Shown: piece by piece, positions 17,920 through 27,022 of the stretch
Numbering within the stretch: the first letter of the stretch is position 1
Layout of the letters: the number at the start of each line of letters is the position of its first letter
Source: Marinigracilibium pacificum
GTDB taxonomy: Bacteria > Bacteroidota > Bacteroidia > Cytophagales > Cyclobacteriaceae
Reading direction: 5' to 3'
Assembly (NCBI RefSeq): GCF_012926615.1
Contig: NZ_JABBNU010000006.1
Location: 307,633-371,632 of the forward strand
Length of the DNA: 64,000 nucleotides
The notes under the pieces: generated by a model
Seen by the model: the letters and a program-made list of their open reading frames with translations, nothing else
Told to the model about the DNA's origin: nothing
Database searches by the model: none
Position numbers and translations under genes: made by a program

Positions 17920-18976
17920 TACAAATCCACCTGTTGCTGTTTTAGGAGCGGGAAGCTTCGGTACGGCAGTTGCGAATTTACTCGCAGTTAATAGTCCTGT
18001 TTTTCTTTATGCTCGAAAACCAGAAGTGGTTGAAGAAATGAAGAGTACTGGTGTTATGCAAGGAGTAAAACTACACCCCAATATAACACCAACATCTGAT
18101 CTGGAAATGGTGGTTGATAAATGTACGACTCTTTTTCCGGTGGTGCCATCATCAGGGTTTAGAGACCTGATTCATGCAATTGCTCCAATGCTGCATCCAT
18201 ATCATGTATTGATTCATGGTACTAAAGGACTTGATATCCAGCTTGAAGATGGTGTTGATTTTGAAAATCAGCGAGTAACCAGACGACATGTGAAAACCAT
18301 GAGTGAGGTGATTCGTGACGAAACTGTAGTAGTTAGGGTAGGTGCCCTTGCCGGACCAAACCTGGCTACAGAACTTGCACAGGGCTTTCCTGCTGCTACG
18401 GTTGTAGCTAGTCCTTTTAATGAAGTGATACAAGAAGGTATCCGCCTACTTAAAAGTGATAAATTCCAGGTTTATGGTAATAAAGATATCATTGGTATCG
18501 AACTTTGCGGTGTTTTAAAAAATATCATAGCCATAGCTTCCGGGGGTATTTCCGGAATGGGTACAGGTGAAAACAGTAGAGGATTATTAATTAGTCGTGG
18601 TATGATTGAAATGATGCATATCGGCCGATTATTTGGAGCTGAACCAGAGGCTTTTATGGGGCTTGCAGGTATAGGTGACCTCGTTACCACCAGTTATAGT
18701 ACGTATAGCAGAAACTTTACTGTTGGTAACCGACTGGCGAAAGGTGAAACCCTTGACGAAATACTGGCCGATATGGATGAAGTGGCAGAAGGAGTAAATA
18801 CTATCCGTATTATAAAGAAACTTACAGAAACTTCTGGTTTAAGGGCTCCTATAACTGAAAACCTATATAGGGTACTGTTTGAAAACATGCCTGTTAACGA
18901 AGCTATAAGTACCTTGATGAAATATCCATTCAAAGTGGATGTATCAATGCCAGACAGGATTACTGAGGCTACCTGA
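17900..18976 (+). CDS. gpsA: NAD(P)H-dependent glycerol-3-phosphate dehydrogenase
   Basis: The 358-residue protein has the N-terminal GAGSFGTAVA nucleotide site (about 16-25), VVPSSGFRDL, a GTKGLD block and the catalytic lysine region GVLKNIIAIASGGISGMGTGENSRG. It reduces dihydroxyacetone phosphate to sn-glycerol-3-phosphate, supplying the backbone used by the acyltransferase encoded immediately upstream. The start at 17900 overlaps that gene by 20 bp. It is slightly longer than the usual 330-340 residues. Confidence 0.95.
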   Translation: MDSKISNTNPPVAVLGAGSFGTAVANLLAVNSPVFLYARKPEVVEEMKSTGVMQGVKLHPNITPTSDLEMVVDKCTTLFPVVPSSGFRDLIHAIAPMLHPYHVLIHGTKGLDIQLEDGVDFENQRVTRRHVKTMSEVIRDETVVVRVGALAGPNLATELAQGFPAATVVASPFNEVIQEGIRLLKSDKFQVYGNKDIIGIELCGVLKNIIAIASGGISGMGTGENSRGLLISRGMIEMMHIGRLFGAEPEAFMGLAGIGDLVTTSYSTYSRNFTVGNRLAKGETLDEILADMDEVAEGVNTIRIIKKLTETSGLRAPITENLYRVLFENMPVNEAISTLMKYPFKVDVSMPDRITEAT

Positions 18977-18978
18977 TA

Positions 18979-19204
18979 TTATGAAAATTTATTAATGATT
19001 TTTAGAATCACTGTGATCAATATGCTCAAAATGATCATTGTGGTTATGGGAATGTATATTTTAGTATTTCCGGAATCAATTTTTATGTCACCGGGCAAAT
19101 TTCCGGTAGTAGGAAGTTTATTACCAAAAAAAGTATACCACTATTCCGATTAAAATAATTATTGCTCCGATAATAAGTAATATTTTTCCGTATTGTTGGT
19201 GCAT
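18979..19204 (-). pseudogene. DUF2905 family small membrane protein, frameshifted in a T7 tract
   Basis: Read on the minus strand from ATG 19204, the first part MHQQYGKILLIIGAIIILIG is a membrane segment; after a run of seven T (genomic A run 19126-19132) the frame must drop one base to continue as GNKLPTTGNLPGDIKI, then IYIPITTMIILSILITVIL, and stop at 18979. The split sequence matches the DUF2905 pattern (GxLPGDI..., then a second hydrophobic segment). The total is 226 bp, one base more than 75 codons. Either the gene is truly broken or the homopolymer carries a sequencing error. Confidence 0.7.
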
Positions 19205-19241
19205 GTTTTAATGATACTAAAAAAAAAAAAAGCATTATAAA

Positions 19242-19802
19242 ATGAATATCAAAAAGCGATGCGACTGGTGTCTTAAAGATGAGATATATATGGATTATCA
19301 TGATAATGTCTGGGGAAAGCCGGAGTATGATGATATTAAGCTTTTTGAATTTCTTAATCTTGAAGGTGCTCAGGCCGGCCTTTCATGGTATACCGTTTTG
19401 ATTAAAATAGACAATTACCGGCAAGCTTTCCATAACTGGGATCCTGAAAAAATCGCCGCAATGGGTGATGAGGATATTGAGAAATTAATGCAAGACAAAG
19501 GGATTATAAGAAACAGACTAAAGATTCAAAGTGTCATTACAAACGCCAGAGCTTTTCTGGATATGAAAAATAATGGAGAGTCATTTAGTGAGTATTTGTG
19601 GTCATTTGTAGATGGAAAGCCTTTAATGAATTCACCTGAATCAATGGCAGATATTCCTGCAAAGACTGAAGTTTCAGATAAAATGAGCAAAGAACTAAAG
19701 AAAAAGGGATTTAAATTTGTCGGATCAACTATTTGCTATGCATTTATGCAGGCCGTTGGGATGGTTGACGACCACCTTGTTGATTGCTTTGTAAGGAAAT
19801 AA
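19242..19802 (+). CDS. tag: DNA-3-methyladenine glycosylase I
   Basis: The 186-residue enzyme removes 3-methyladenine from alkylated DNA. It shows the N-terminal zinc-site pattern C-D-W-C...Y-H-D-x-x-W-G-x-P (residues 7-26), LEGAQAGLSWYTVL (about 43-56), NRLKI followed by V-x-x-N-A-x-A (about 91-105), and the C-terminal zinc ligands in the H-x-x-x-C context (DDHLVDCF). The length is as expected for Tag. A 13-A tract lies 12-24 bp before the start. Confidence 0.95.
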   Translation: MNIKKRCDWCLKDEIYMDYHDNVWGKPEYDDIKLFEFLNLEGAQAGLSWYTVLIKIDNYRQAFHNWDPEKIAAMGDEDIEKLMQDKGIIRNRLKIQSVITNARAFLDMKNNGESFSEYLWSFVDGKPLMNSPESMADIPAKTEVSDKMSKELKKKGFKFVGSTICYAFMQAVGMVDDHLVDCFVRK

Positions 19803-19915
19803 AATCAATTTTTTAATAAATATATTTTTGTTCAACCGATTACCATTTTTGATTCAATGGTATTAACGAAAAAAGAAAAAAACCTTTTTTAAAAGAAAGT
19901 AAAACTAAATAAGCT

Positions 19916-20539
19916 ATGGTTATACGTAATTTTTTTATTGCATTTTCTATGCTGGTTTTGACAGCTTTAAGTACACAGGCACAAAATTCTGGAGTAGGTT
20001 TTAAGGGAGGGGTTAATATGACAAAGTTAACTTCTGAACAACCTGCAGATTATGATTTTGGCTATTATGGTGGTGTGTTTTTAAGTTTGCCGGTAAATCA
20101 GGCATTGTCAATCCAGCCGGAATTTATTTACACAAAATATAAATCAACTTCAGAATATTCATTAGCAGGAGCAAATTATACTAATGAGTACGAACTTGAT
20201 GCAATTCAGATACCTTTAATGGGAAAAGTTCATTTTGCTCAGATTTTATTTTTAGAGGTAGGTCCGCAAGCAAGCTTTTTGCTTAGTCAAAAACAAACTA
20301 AAACTGTAGAAAGCTCATTAGGTGGAGGAACAACAACTACCGAGGAAGACTTATCATACAAGGAAATCGAATGGTACATTAATATGGGCGCGGGAATTGA
20401 GCTTCCTGTTGGTCTCCATCTTAATGTTAGATATAATTTGGGAATGAACAATCTTAACGATGATAGTTCTGATGATAATGAAGTAAGAACCAGAATGTGG
20501 CAAGTTGGAATTGGATATCGTTTTGGATCGTCAAACTGA
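19916..20539 (+). CDS. Outer membrane beta-barrel protein (PorT/OMP_b-brl_2 family)
   Basis: The 207-residue protein has a signal peptide (FFIAFSMLVLTALSTQAQ) followed by GVGFKGGVNMTKL, the usual start of the small PorT-like barrel family, and alternating beta-strand sequence to a C-terminal GIGYRFG strand. It sits in the outer membrane; the role is unknown. It is a single gene with its own terminator. Confidence 0.88.
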   Translation: MVIRNFFIAFSMLVLTALSTQAQNSGVGFKGGVNMTKLTSEQPADYDFGYYGGVFLSLPVNQALSIQPEFIYTKYKSTSEYSLAGANYTNEYELDAIQIPLMGKVHFAQILFLEVGPQASFLLSQKQTKTVESSLGGGTTTTEEDLSYKEIEWYINMGAGIELPVGLHLNVRYNLGMNNLNDDSSDDNEVRTRMWQVGIGYRFGSSN

Positions 20540-20567
20540 TTTCTAGCTAAAAAAATATAAATTGAGG

Positions 20568-20604
20568 GCTGTTTTGGGAGTTGATCTCTTAAAACAGCTT
20601 TTTT
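20568..20604 (+). terminator. Terminator of the beta-barrel protein gene
   Basis: GCTGTTTTGGGAG and CTCTTAAAACAGC pair around TTGAT, followed by a run of T. Confidence 0.9.
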
Positions 20605-20652
20605 ATTATTATCTAAATTGTCGGTGATTGTCGGCTTAATTTGAAGTATTTA

Positions 20653-21879
20653 ATGAAAGATATTGGTTTGAATTCAAGTCTCACTTTACCTTGTGGGGCA
20701 GTGTTAAAAAACAGGTTGGTAAAATCAGCAATGACCGAAAGAATAAGTGATTCTGATTTTATGCCTACAAAAGGACACAATAAATTATATAAAAAATGGG
20801 CAGCTACCGGGGCCGGATTGCTGATTACCGGTAATGTAGTTATCGACCGCAAGCATCTGGAGTCTGCAGGGAATGTTTGTTTAGATACTGAAGAAATGAT
20901 TCCGGCACTTGAAAAGTGGGTTAAAGCAGGAACCTCAAATGGAAATCATTTATGGGTACAAATTTCTCATTCAGGCAGACAAACGAATATTTTTAATTCA
21001 AAGAGACCTAAGGCACCTTCAGAAGTTAAATTGAATAAAATGGGGTTGTTTGGTAAGCCCAGAGCAATGACTGAGGCAGATATTGCTGAAGTGATTGAAG
21101 GATTTGTCAGAGCTGCATCAATTGCTAAAAAGGCAGGCTTTACCGGAATTCAAATTCATTCTGCACATGGTTATTTACTAAGTCAGTTTCTTTCTCCAAT
21201 TACTAATAAAAGACAGGATAGGTGGGGTGGCTCATTAGAAAATAGAAGTCGATTATTGCGAATAATTGTTGAAGAAGTTCGTAAAGAAGTAGGATCTGAG
21301 TATCCTATATCAGTAAAATTGAATTCTTCAGATTTTCAACGTGGAGGATTTTCAGAAGAAGACTCTCTGGAAGTTGTAAAGATGCTAAATGATCTGAAAA
21401 TAGATTTATTGGAAATTTCAGGAGGTACTTATGAGAAACTTGCTTTTTTTCTATTAAATGAAGAACAGAAAGAAAGTACTAAAAAGAGGGAAGCCTATTT
21501 TATAGATTTTGCCAAAAAGATTCAGCAAATTAATAATGTTCCACTTCTTGTTACAGGAGGATTTCGATCTTATGATTTTTGTAATGAAGTATTGGCATCA
21601 GGGGAAATTGATTTAATTGGAATGGGTAGACCATTTATCACTAATCTAGACGAAATATCAGATTTTCTAAAAGGAGATGTCAAAGTTCTGGATAACATGA
21701 TTATCCGTACCGGCATCAAGAATTTTGAAGATGGTGCGGAAGGAGGTTTTTATGCAAGACAATTGATTAGGATTTCAAAAGGGAAACCATTCAAAGCAAA
21801 CCTAAATTCATTATACTGCTCAATGTTTATTGTTATTCATGAATTTAAAAAAGCTGTAAGCAATAAGTTCATGTGGTAA
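20653..21879 (+). CDS. NADH:flavin oxidoreductase, old yellow enzyme family
   Basis: ATG 20653 gives 408 residues; an in-frame TTG lies at 20641. FMN-binding TIM-barrel features include LKNRLVKSAMTER, a WVQISHSGRQ block, IQIHSAHGYLLSQFLSP with the substrate-binding His-x-x-His-like region, the NRSRLLR motif after GGSLENR, and VTGGFRS / GMGRPFI for FMN phosphate binding. It lacks the extra FeS and FAD domains of 2,4-dienoyl-CoA reductases. It reduces activated C=C bonds; the natural substrate is unknown. Confidence 0.92.
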   Translation: MKDIGLNSSLTLPCGAVLKNRLVKSAMTERISDSDFMPTKGHNKLYKKWAATGAGLLITGNVVIDRKHLESAGNVCLDTEEMIPALEKWVKAGTSNGNHLWVQISHSGRQTNIFNSKRPKAPSEVKLNKMGLFGKPRAMTEADIAEVIEGFVRAASIAKKAGFTGIQIHSAHGYLLSQFLSPITNKRQDRWGGSLENRSRLLRIIVEEVRKEVGSEYPISVKLNSSDFQRGGFSEEDSLEVVKMLNDLKIDLLEISGGTYEKLAFFLLNEEQKESTKKREAYFIDFAKKIQQINNVPLLVTGGFRSYDFCNEVLASGEIDLIGMGRPFITNLDEISDFLKGDVKVLDNMIIRTGIKNFEDGAEGGFYARQLIRISKGKPFKANLNSLYCSMFIVIHEFKKAVSNKFMW

Positions 21880-21924
21880 TTAGTTATATGTATAATTAAT
21901 TGTTATTTACAGAACTTGTTGATA

Positions 21925-22974
21925 ATGAAAAACCATATATTTTTATCTCTTATTTTTTTTATCTCATTTAGCCTGGTTGGTCAGAATAAAACTTATCTAG
22001 TTCAAATACTTGATAACACTTCCGGTGAACCGGTTCCTTTTGCAAATGTGATGTTTGAAGATTTGTTTGAAGGAACTAATGCTAATGAAAATGGATTTTT
22101 CAGGCTTGTTGATAGTCAAAAATATTTAGGGAGAAACGTGATTATTTCTTGTGTAGGTTATAAAGATTTAAAAATATCCTACAATGAACTAATTATAAGA
22201 TCCACAATTCGATTGATACCTGACACTAAAGTTCTTAATGAGGTTATGGTTTCGGCAGAGCCTGAAAAGCCTGTTGATATTATGAAGAAGGTAATAGATT
22301 TTATTAATCAGACCAGACATTTAAATGATATACATTATTACAATATAGATTCTGAGGTTTCCGATTTTATTGATACTCTTCATATTTCTACCATTAACCA
22401 GGTAGTTGATATTTATGATGAGCCAATAGTACATATTATTGGTGTTCAGCCTTATGATAAGCCATCTTTTAAGAAACTTAGTTATTATGCTTCCTATCCA
22501 TGGAATGCTATAATTAATAATAACATTAACCGGGTTCCTGTATTTGAATATGAGAAACTCGATTATTTTGTATTCTCTTATAACTTTGATTCTTCATCTT
22601 CCAGGTACCTGAAAATTGATTTTAATGCTATCAAACATTCCCGGAAGGTGTTAAATACCAATTCAGCAAAGGATTATTCTGGTTCTCTAATTGTGGATAT
22701 AGAGAGTTATCAGCTTAAAAGTATGATATTAAACATTGAATATGAGAATGGTTCTTATAACTACACCCGGATGAATTTTGATTTGATCAAAAATGAATTA
22801 ATACCATTATTGACAATAGAAAGACGTAAAATTGAGCATGTGTTGATCGTGAATCATACTAACTGGTTGAAGTCAGAAGAGAATTCAGGCAAGGAAGTGA
22901 AAATGAATCATGATCTTGAACATATAAATCCTTCAGAAGCTGTATTTGAGAACTATAACAATTTTGTTAGGTAG
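21925..22974 (+). CDS. Secreted CarboxypepD_reg-like domain protein
   Basis: ATG 21925 (frame open from TTG 21916) gives about 349 residues with a signal peptide (IFLSLIFFISFSLVGQ), a CarboxypepD_reg-like domain (about 22-105: TSGEPVPFANVMFEDLFEGTN, ending GYKDLKISYNEL) and then a beta-rich region without a plug or barrel. The family is common in Bacteroidota envelopes; the function is unknown. It ends at a strong terminator shared with pgk. Confidence 0.82.
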   Translation: MKNHIFLSLIFFISFSLVGQNKTYLVQILDNTSGEPVPFANVMFEDLFEGTNANENGFFRLVDSQKYLGRNVIISCVGYKDLKISYNELIIRSTIRLIPDTKVLNEVMVSAEPEKPVDIMKKVIDFINQTRHLNDIHYYNIDSEVSDFIDTLHISTINQVVDIYDEPIVHIIGVQPYDKPSFKKLSYYASYPWNAIINNNINRVPVFEYEKLDYFVFSYNFDSSSSRYLKIDFNAIKHSRKVLNTNSAKDYSGSLIVDIESYQLKSMILNIEYENGSYNYTRMNFDLIKNELIPLLTIERRKIEHVLIVNHTNWLKSEENSGKEVKMNHDLEHINPSEAVFENYNNFVR

Positions 22975-22983
22975 GAAATAACA

Positions 22984-23012
22984 AAAAGCCACTTCAAACG
23001 AAGTGGCTTTTG
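22984..23012. terminator. Bidirectional terminator between convergent genes
   Basis: AAAAGCCACTTC and GAAGTGGCTTTT pair perfectly around AAAC, with A and T runs on each side. It serves the CarboxypepD_reg gene (+) and pgk (-). Confidence 0.93.
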
Positions 23013-23031
23013 ATTATATGTTTGCTTGTTT

Positions 23032-24219
23032 TTAGCTTTTTAATGCGGTTACTCCCGGAAGTTCTTTACCCTCCATATATTCAAGAAGGGCACCACCACC
23101 GGTAGAAACGTAACTAACGTCATCACCGAAACCCAGGCTGTTTACCGCAGCAGCAGAATCTCCACCACCGATAAGTGAGAAAGCTCCATTTTTAGTTGCT
23201 TCTACAACAGCTTCAGCAATCGTAAATGTTCCCTTACTGAAATTACTCATCTCAAATACTCCCATTGGTCCATTCCATAAGATGGTTTTAGAGTTCCTGA
23301 TGATTTTTGCAAACACCTCTCTTGCCTGAGGGCCAATGTCAAGACCCATCCATCCTTGCTTGATGTGGCCATTTTGCATGATCTCTGTATTTGCATCATT
23401 TGAAAACTCATCTGCACAAACTGAGTCAAATGGTAGTTCAAGGTTTACACCTTTATCTTTAGCTTTTTTGATTAGCTCACGAGCCAATTCCAATTTATCT
23501 TCTTCAACAAGTGAGTTGCCAATAGTGCCGCCCATTGCTTTAAAGAATGTATATGACATTCCACCTCCGATGATCATATTGTCAACCTTATCCAATAGTT
23601 GCTCTATTATCAGGATTTTATCTGATATTTTAGCACCACCCATAATAGCAGTATATGGTTTATCTGCTTTGCTAAGTACTTTCTCTGCATTTTCAAGTTC
23701 AGCGTGCATTACGTACCCACTTGCTTTCTCATTAAAGAATTTAGCGATGATAGCAGTTGAAGCATGAGCACGGTGAGCAGTACCAAATGCATCCATAACC
23801 CAGATATCGCCCAGTTTAGATAGAGACTTGGCAAAATCCTCGTCACCTTTGGTTTCTTCAGGATAGAATCTTAGGTTTTCAAGTAAAAGTATTTGGCCAG
23901 GTTTAAGAGCTGCTGCTTTTTCTTCTGCCTCAGCTCCAATGCAATCAGATGAAAAGATCACCTCAGTATTAAATACCTCTGATAACCTTTTAACAAGGTG
24001 CTTTAATGAGAATTTATCTTCAGGTCCTGATTTTGGTCTTCCCAGGTGTGACATTAGAATAGCACTACCACCATCATCCAAAACCTTTTTGATTGTTGGT
24101 ATAGCTGCCTTAATCCTTGTTTCGTCGGTGATTTCTTGTTTATCATTTAATGGAACATTAAAGTCAACTCTTATGAGTGCTTTCTTGCCATTAAAGTTGT
24201 AATCTTCAATCGTCTTCAT
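23032..24219 (-). CDS. pgk: Phosphoglycerate kinase
   Basis: The 395-residue glycolytic enzyme converts 1,3-bisphosphoglycerate and ADP to 3-phosphoglycerate and ATP. Hallmarks: RVDFNVPL (17-24), [10 protein letters not shown] (about 57-66), [30 protein letters not shown] and the C-terminal GGGDSAAAV loop. Length and motif order are canonical. It follows the Sua5 gene by about 66 bp on the same strand, but no shared role is evident. Confidence 0.98.
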   Translation of the reverse strand: MKTIEDYNFNGKKALIRVDFNVPLNDKQEITDETRIKAAIPTIKKVLDDGGSAILMSHLGRPKSGPEDKFSLKHLVKRLSEVFNTEVIFSSDCIGAEAEEKAAALKPGQILLLENLRFYPEETKGDEDFAKSLSKLGDIWVMDAFGTAHRAHASTAIIAKFFNEKASGYVMHAELENAEKVLSKADKPYTAIMGGAKISDKILIIEQLLDKVDNMIIGGGMSYTFFKAMGGTIGNSLVEEDKLELARELIKKAKDKGVNLELPFDSVCADEFSNDANTEIMQNGHIKQGWMGLDIGPQAREVFAKIIRNSKTILWNGPMGVFEMSNFSKGTFTIAEAVVEATKNGAFSLIGGGDSAAAVNSLGFGDDVSYVSTGGGALLEYMEGKELPGVTALKS

Positions 24220-24285
24220 GTGCTAGTGTTTTTCAGATTTTAATATTGGTTTTGTGTCGGGGTACACAATTAATTCAGGTTGTTG

Positions 24286-25245
24286 TCAGGTATCTGCTGC
24301 TGCCCGGCTTAATCTGTCATTTATTGCTTTGCCAAGGCCTACCTCAGGTACTTTCTCTGCAATAATAGCTTCAATAGGACTATTATCCAATTTTCTCATG
24401 AAAGAAAAAAGATTGGCTGCAGCTTCATTGGTATCTCCTTCCGGACTAAGAATATAATGATGAGGTCGGTTGATATTTTTCTTTGTAAATGTGAGTACTC
24501 CTATGTTATCTCCAGGGAATTTCTCAAGCAGACTATCAATATCACCCAGATAGAATTTTTTTCTCGGTGCATAATGGCTTTTCAACATTCCCGGAGCCTT
24601 CGGATTTGATGAACTATGAGGCTGGATTTTAACTTTTCCAACTACCTTTTCGATGTCGTCAATACTCAATCCACCAAGTCTGAGTATTACCGGAACATCA
24701 TTTTCGAAAGAAACTATTGTTGATTCAATTCCTACTTTACACTCGCCACCGTCTAATATGTAGTCAACTTTATCATCAAGTTGAGCCTTAACATGTTCTG
24801 CATTAGTCGGGCTGATATAACCAAATGGATTCGCACTTGGAGCTGCAATTGGGAAATCAAGAATTGAAAGTAACTCACGGGTAAGAGGATGATCTGGCAT
24901 CCTGACTCCAATAGTAGGCAGTCCACTACTTACGATATCCGGAATTAGATCTTTCTTTTCAAGAATGAGGGTTAATGGCCCTGGCCAAAATTGATTAGCA
25001 AGTTTTAATGCACTTTCCGGAATTGACTTAGTGAAAGATCTCACTTTTTCTAAAGAATCTGTATGTACAATTAACGGATCAAATGACGGCCTTTGTTTAG
25101 CCTCGAAAATTCCGGTAACAGCCTTTGGGTCCGTTGCATTTGCTGCAAGGCCATAAACAGTTTCAGTCGGAACAGCCACAAGGCCACCTTTTTGTAAGAT
25201 GGAAGCTGCTTCCTTAATATCCGTGCCGATTACAGTTTTACTCAT
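24286..25245 (-). CDS. L-threonylcarbamoyladenylate synthase, Sua5/YwlC type
   Basis: Start chosen at ATG 25245 (MSKTVIGTD), one base after the stop of the upstream TPR gene; the longer frame to 25296 would run inside that gene. The 319-residue protein has the YrdC/Sua5 core (GGLVAVPTETVYGLAANATDP; KQRPSFDPLIVH; PGPLTLIL; GVRMPDHPLTRELL; SANPFGYISPT) and the C-terminal Sua5 domain (GMLKSHYAPRKKFYLGD). It makes the threonylcarbamoyl-AMP used for t6A37 tRNA modification. Confidence 0.95.
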   Translation of the reverse strand: MSKTVIGTDIKEAASILQKGGLVAVPTETVYGLAANATDPKAVTGIFEAKQRPSFDPLIVHTDSLEKVRSFTKSIPESALKLANQFWPGPLTLILEKKDLIPDIVSSGLPTIGVRMPDHPLTRELLSILDFPIAAPSANPFGYISPTNAEHVKAQLDDKVDYILDGGECKVGIESTIVSFENDVPVILRLGGLSIDDIEKVVGKVKIQPHSSSNPKAPGMLKSHYAPRKKFYLGDIDSLLEKFPGDNIGVLTFTKKNINRPHHYILSPEGDTNEAAANLFSFMRKLDNSPIEAIIAEKVPEVGLGKAINDRLSRAAADT

Positions 25246-25246
25246 C

Positions 25247-25954
25247 TTATTCCTGACAATATTGGTCAATTGCAGCCTGAGCCTCTTCAAAACCAAGGTT
25301 TTTAGCTCTGCTTAGTAGTCTGCAACCTTCATTTTTATCACCCTTGTTGATCATGGCATATCCCATCCAGAAATTTGCAAATGCCAGGTCAGGCTGAATG
25401 TTTAATGAAGATTCTAATGCAGAAATTGCTTCATCAAGTCTGTATAATGCAATTAAACTTTTTCCTTTATTAGCAAAAGCAAGAGCAAAATCAGGCTGTA
25501 ATTCTAATGCCTTGTTGAAGTCTTCAATTGCCTGAGGATGGAAACCTAGTTTTTGTAATACGGCTCCACGGTTATTATAAATATCTACGATAGAACTATC
25601 AATTTTAATTGCTCTTGTATAATCCTGTACAGATGCATCATAATTGTTTAATTCTCTTCTGGCATTTCCTCTATTATAAAAGGCTTTGTATTGAGTGCTG
25701 TCATTTGTAATAGCTCTGGTAAAATATGCTTCTGCTTTTTGGAAGTCTTTATCTTCAAAAGAAATTACTCCACGCAATACCAGGGCGTCATAATTGTCAG
25801 GATTTTTCTCAAGGGCATTTTCCAAAAGAGGGAGTGCATCCGCCATTCTTCCTTCACTCATTCGGTTTCTGGCTTCATTAACTAGTTCCTCTTCACTAGC
25901 ACTACATCCTGTTAATAGAATTAATACAAATATTATTTGTGTCAGATATCTCAT
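25247..25954 (-). CDS. Tetratricopeptide-repeat lipoprotein
   Basis: The 235-residue protein has a lipoprotein signal (MRYLTQIIFVLILLTGC, lipobox LLTGC) and about five or six TPR units (AxxLLxxALExxPxNYDALVLRG, AEAYFTRAITNDSTQYKAFYNRG, and so on) from residue 25 to 215. It is likely a periplasm-facing lipid-anchored adaptor. It is co-transcribed with the Sua5 gene, one base apart; a functional link is not obvious. Confidence 0.9.
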   Translation of the reverse strand: MRYLTQIIFVLILLTGCSASEEELVNEARNRMSEGRMADALPLLENALEKNPDNYDALVLRGVISFEDKDFQKAEAYFTRAITNDSTQYKAFYNRGNARRELNNYDASVQDYTRAIKIDSSIVDIYNNRGAVLQKLGFHPQAIEDFNKALELQPDFALAFANKGKSLIALYRLDEAISALESSLNIQPDLAFANFWMGYAMINKGDKNEGCRLLSRAKNLGFEEAQAAIDQYCQE

Positions 25955-26024
25955 TTTATTAAAATTTGCTACAAAATTAGATGGTAAAATGCCAGCTTAC
26001 AATATATACTGCTAATTTGTGGTC

Positions 26025-26789
26025 ATGTCTCGATGGATCAGTTTCATTTTTTTATTAATAAAACACGGAAAGTGGAAAAAATACCTTTCCGAATATGATT
26101 CTAATTCCTCTGTAAGCCCGATTAAGAAGTTTATCCTTGGCATCCCTTATCTTGGATATTTCTTTTATCAGGTGAATTTTATTTTATTTCATAGCCCGAA
26201 GTCACGACCAAGATATCTTGAGCATAAAAAGTCTGAAGTTATTTATTATAGAATTCCAAAAACAGGAAGTACTTCTATAATTCACTATTTCCTTTCTGAA
26301 TACTTCAACCTTAGTCCTGAGAATGATTATGAAATTGAAATGTTTGCCAAAGAATTGCTATCGAAGGATGTTGTTGATCCAACTAAAAAAATTATTGCTG
26401 TAGTAAGAAATCCCATCCTTAGATTTAAATCAGCTTATGCAAACATTATGATGGTTGATGAGAAGTATATTTTCAAAGACTATCTTTTTGAAATATTGCC
26501 AAGAGGGTTGAATGTTGATCAATTTGCAGAACGATTAAATAAAATACCTACAAGGTTAATTGATGATCATTTTCAAAGTCAATCTTATCTGGTGAGTTTA
26601 GCTGTAAAACACGCTGAAATTATCAAATTTGAAGATGGTTTGGCTGGTTTCCCAATTAGTGAGAGCCACCAAAAAAGTAAAATCCCACATCTTAATCCCT
26701 CTAACAAAGAAATCTCCCTTTCTGTTAACACAATTAGTATTCTTAAAGAGTTATATAAAGCTGATTTTTCTAATTGGTATGATGATTAA
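26025..26789 (+). CDS. Sulfotransferase family 2-like protein
   Basis: ATG 26025 is taken (an in-frame GTG is at 26019). The 254-residue protein has the PAPS 5'-phosphosulfate loop P-K-T-G-S-T-S (YYRIPKTGSTSIIHYF, about residue 75) and the 3'-phosphate block VVRNPILRFKSAYANI (about 127-142). This resembles Golgi-type carbohydrate sulfotransferases of the sulfotransfer_2 family. It probably sulfates a surface polysaccharide or lipid; no glycan cluster is adjacent, so the acceptor is unknown. Confidence 0.85.
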   Translation: MSRWISFIFLLIKHGKWKKYLSEYDSNSSVSPIKKFILGIPYLGYFFYQVNFILFHSPKSRPRYLEHKKSEVIYYRIPKTGSTSIIHYFLSEYFNLSPENDYEIEMFAKELLSKDVVDPTKKIIAVVRNPILRFKSAYANIMMVDEKYIFKDYLFEILPRGLNVDQFAERLNKIPTRLIDDHFQSQSYLVSLAVKHAEIIKFEDGLAGFPISESHQKSKIPHLNPSNKEISLSVNTISILKELYKADFSNWYDD

Positions 26790-26855
26790 TAATATTTTGT
26801 TTAACTATTTAATTTATTTAGCTAAACAAAACCTAAGGTACCATGTTAGTTAAGT

Positions 26856-27020
26856 ATGTTTGGATTATTTAAAAGTGACCCGGTAAAAAAGCTTCAAAAG
26901 GAGCGTAAAAAGCTATTGGAAAAAGCTTACAAATTATCACATACTGATCGAAGTGCCTCAGATCAGATGATGGCTAAGGTTGATGAAATTGATAAAAAGA
27001 TTGAGGAATTGAAAGGATAA
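26856..27020 (+). CDS. Lacal_2735 family small protein
   Basis: A 54-residue ORF (MFGLFKSDPVKKLQKERKK..., ending IDKKIEELKG) matches the small Lacal_2735 family conserved in Bacteroidota: an F-G-L-F-K-x-D-P-x-K-K-L start and two charged helices that probably form a coiled coil. It ends 2 bp before the SDR gene, so the two are co-transcribed. The function is unknown. Confidence 0.8.
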   Translation: MFGLFKSDPVKKLQKERKKLLEKAYKLSHTDRSASDQMMAKVDEIDKKIEELKG

Positions 27021-27022
27021 TT

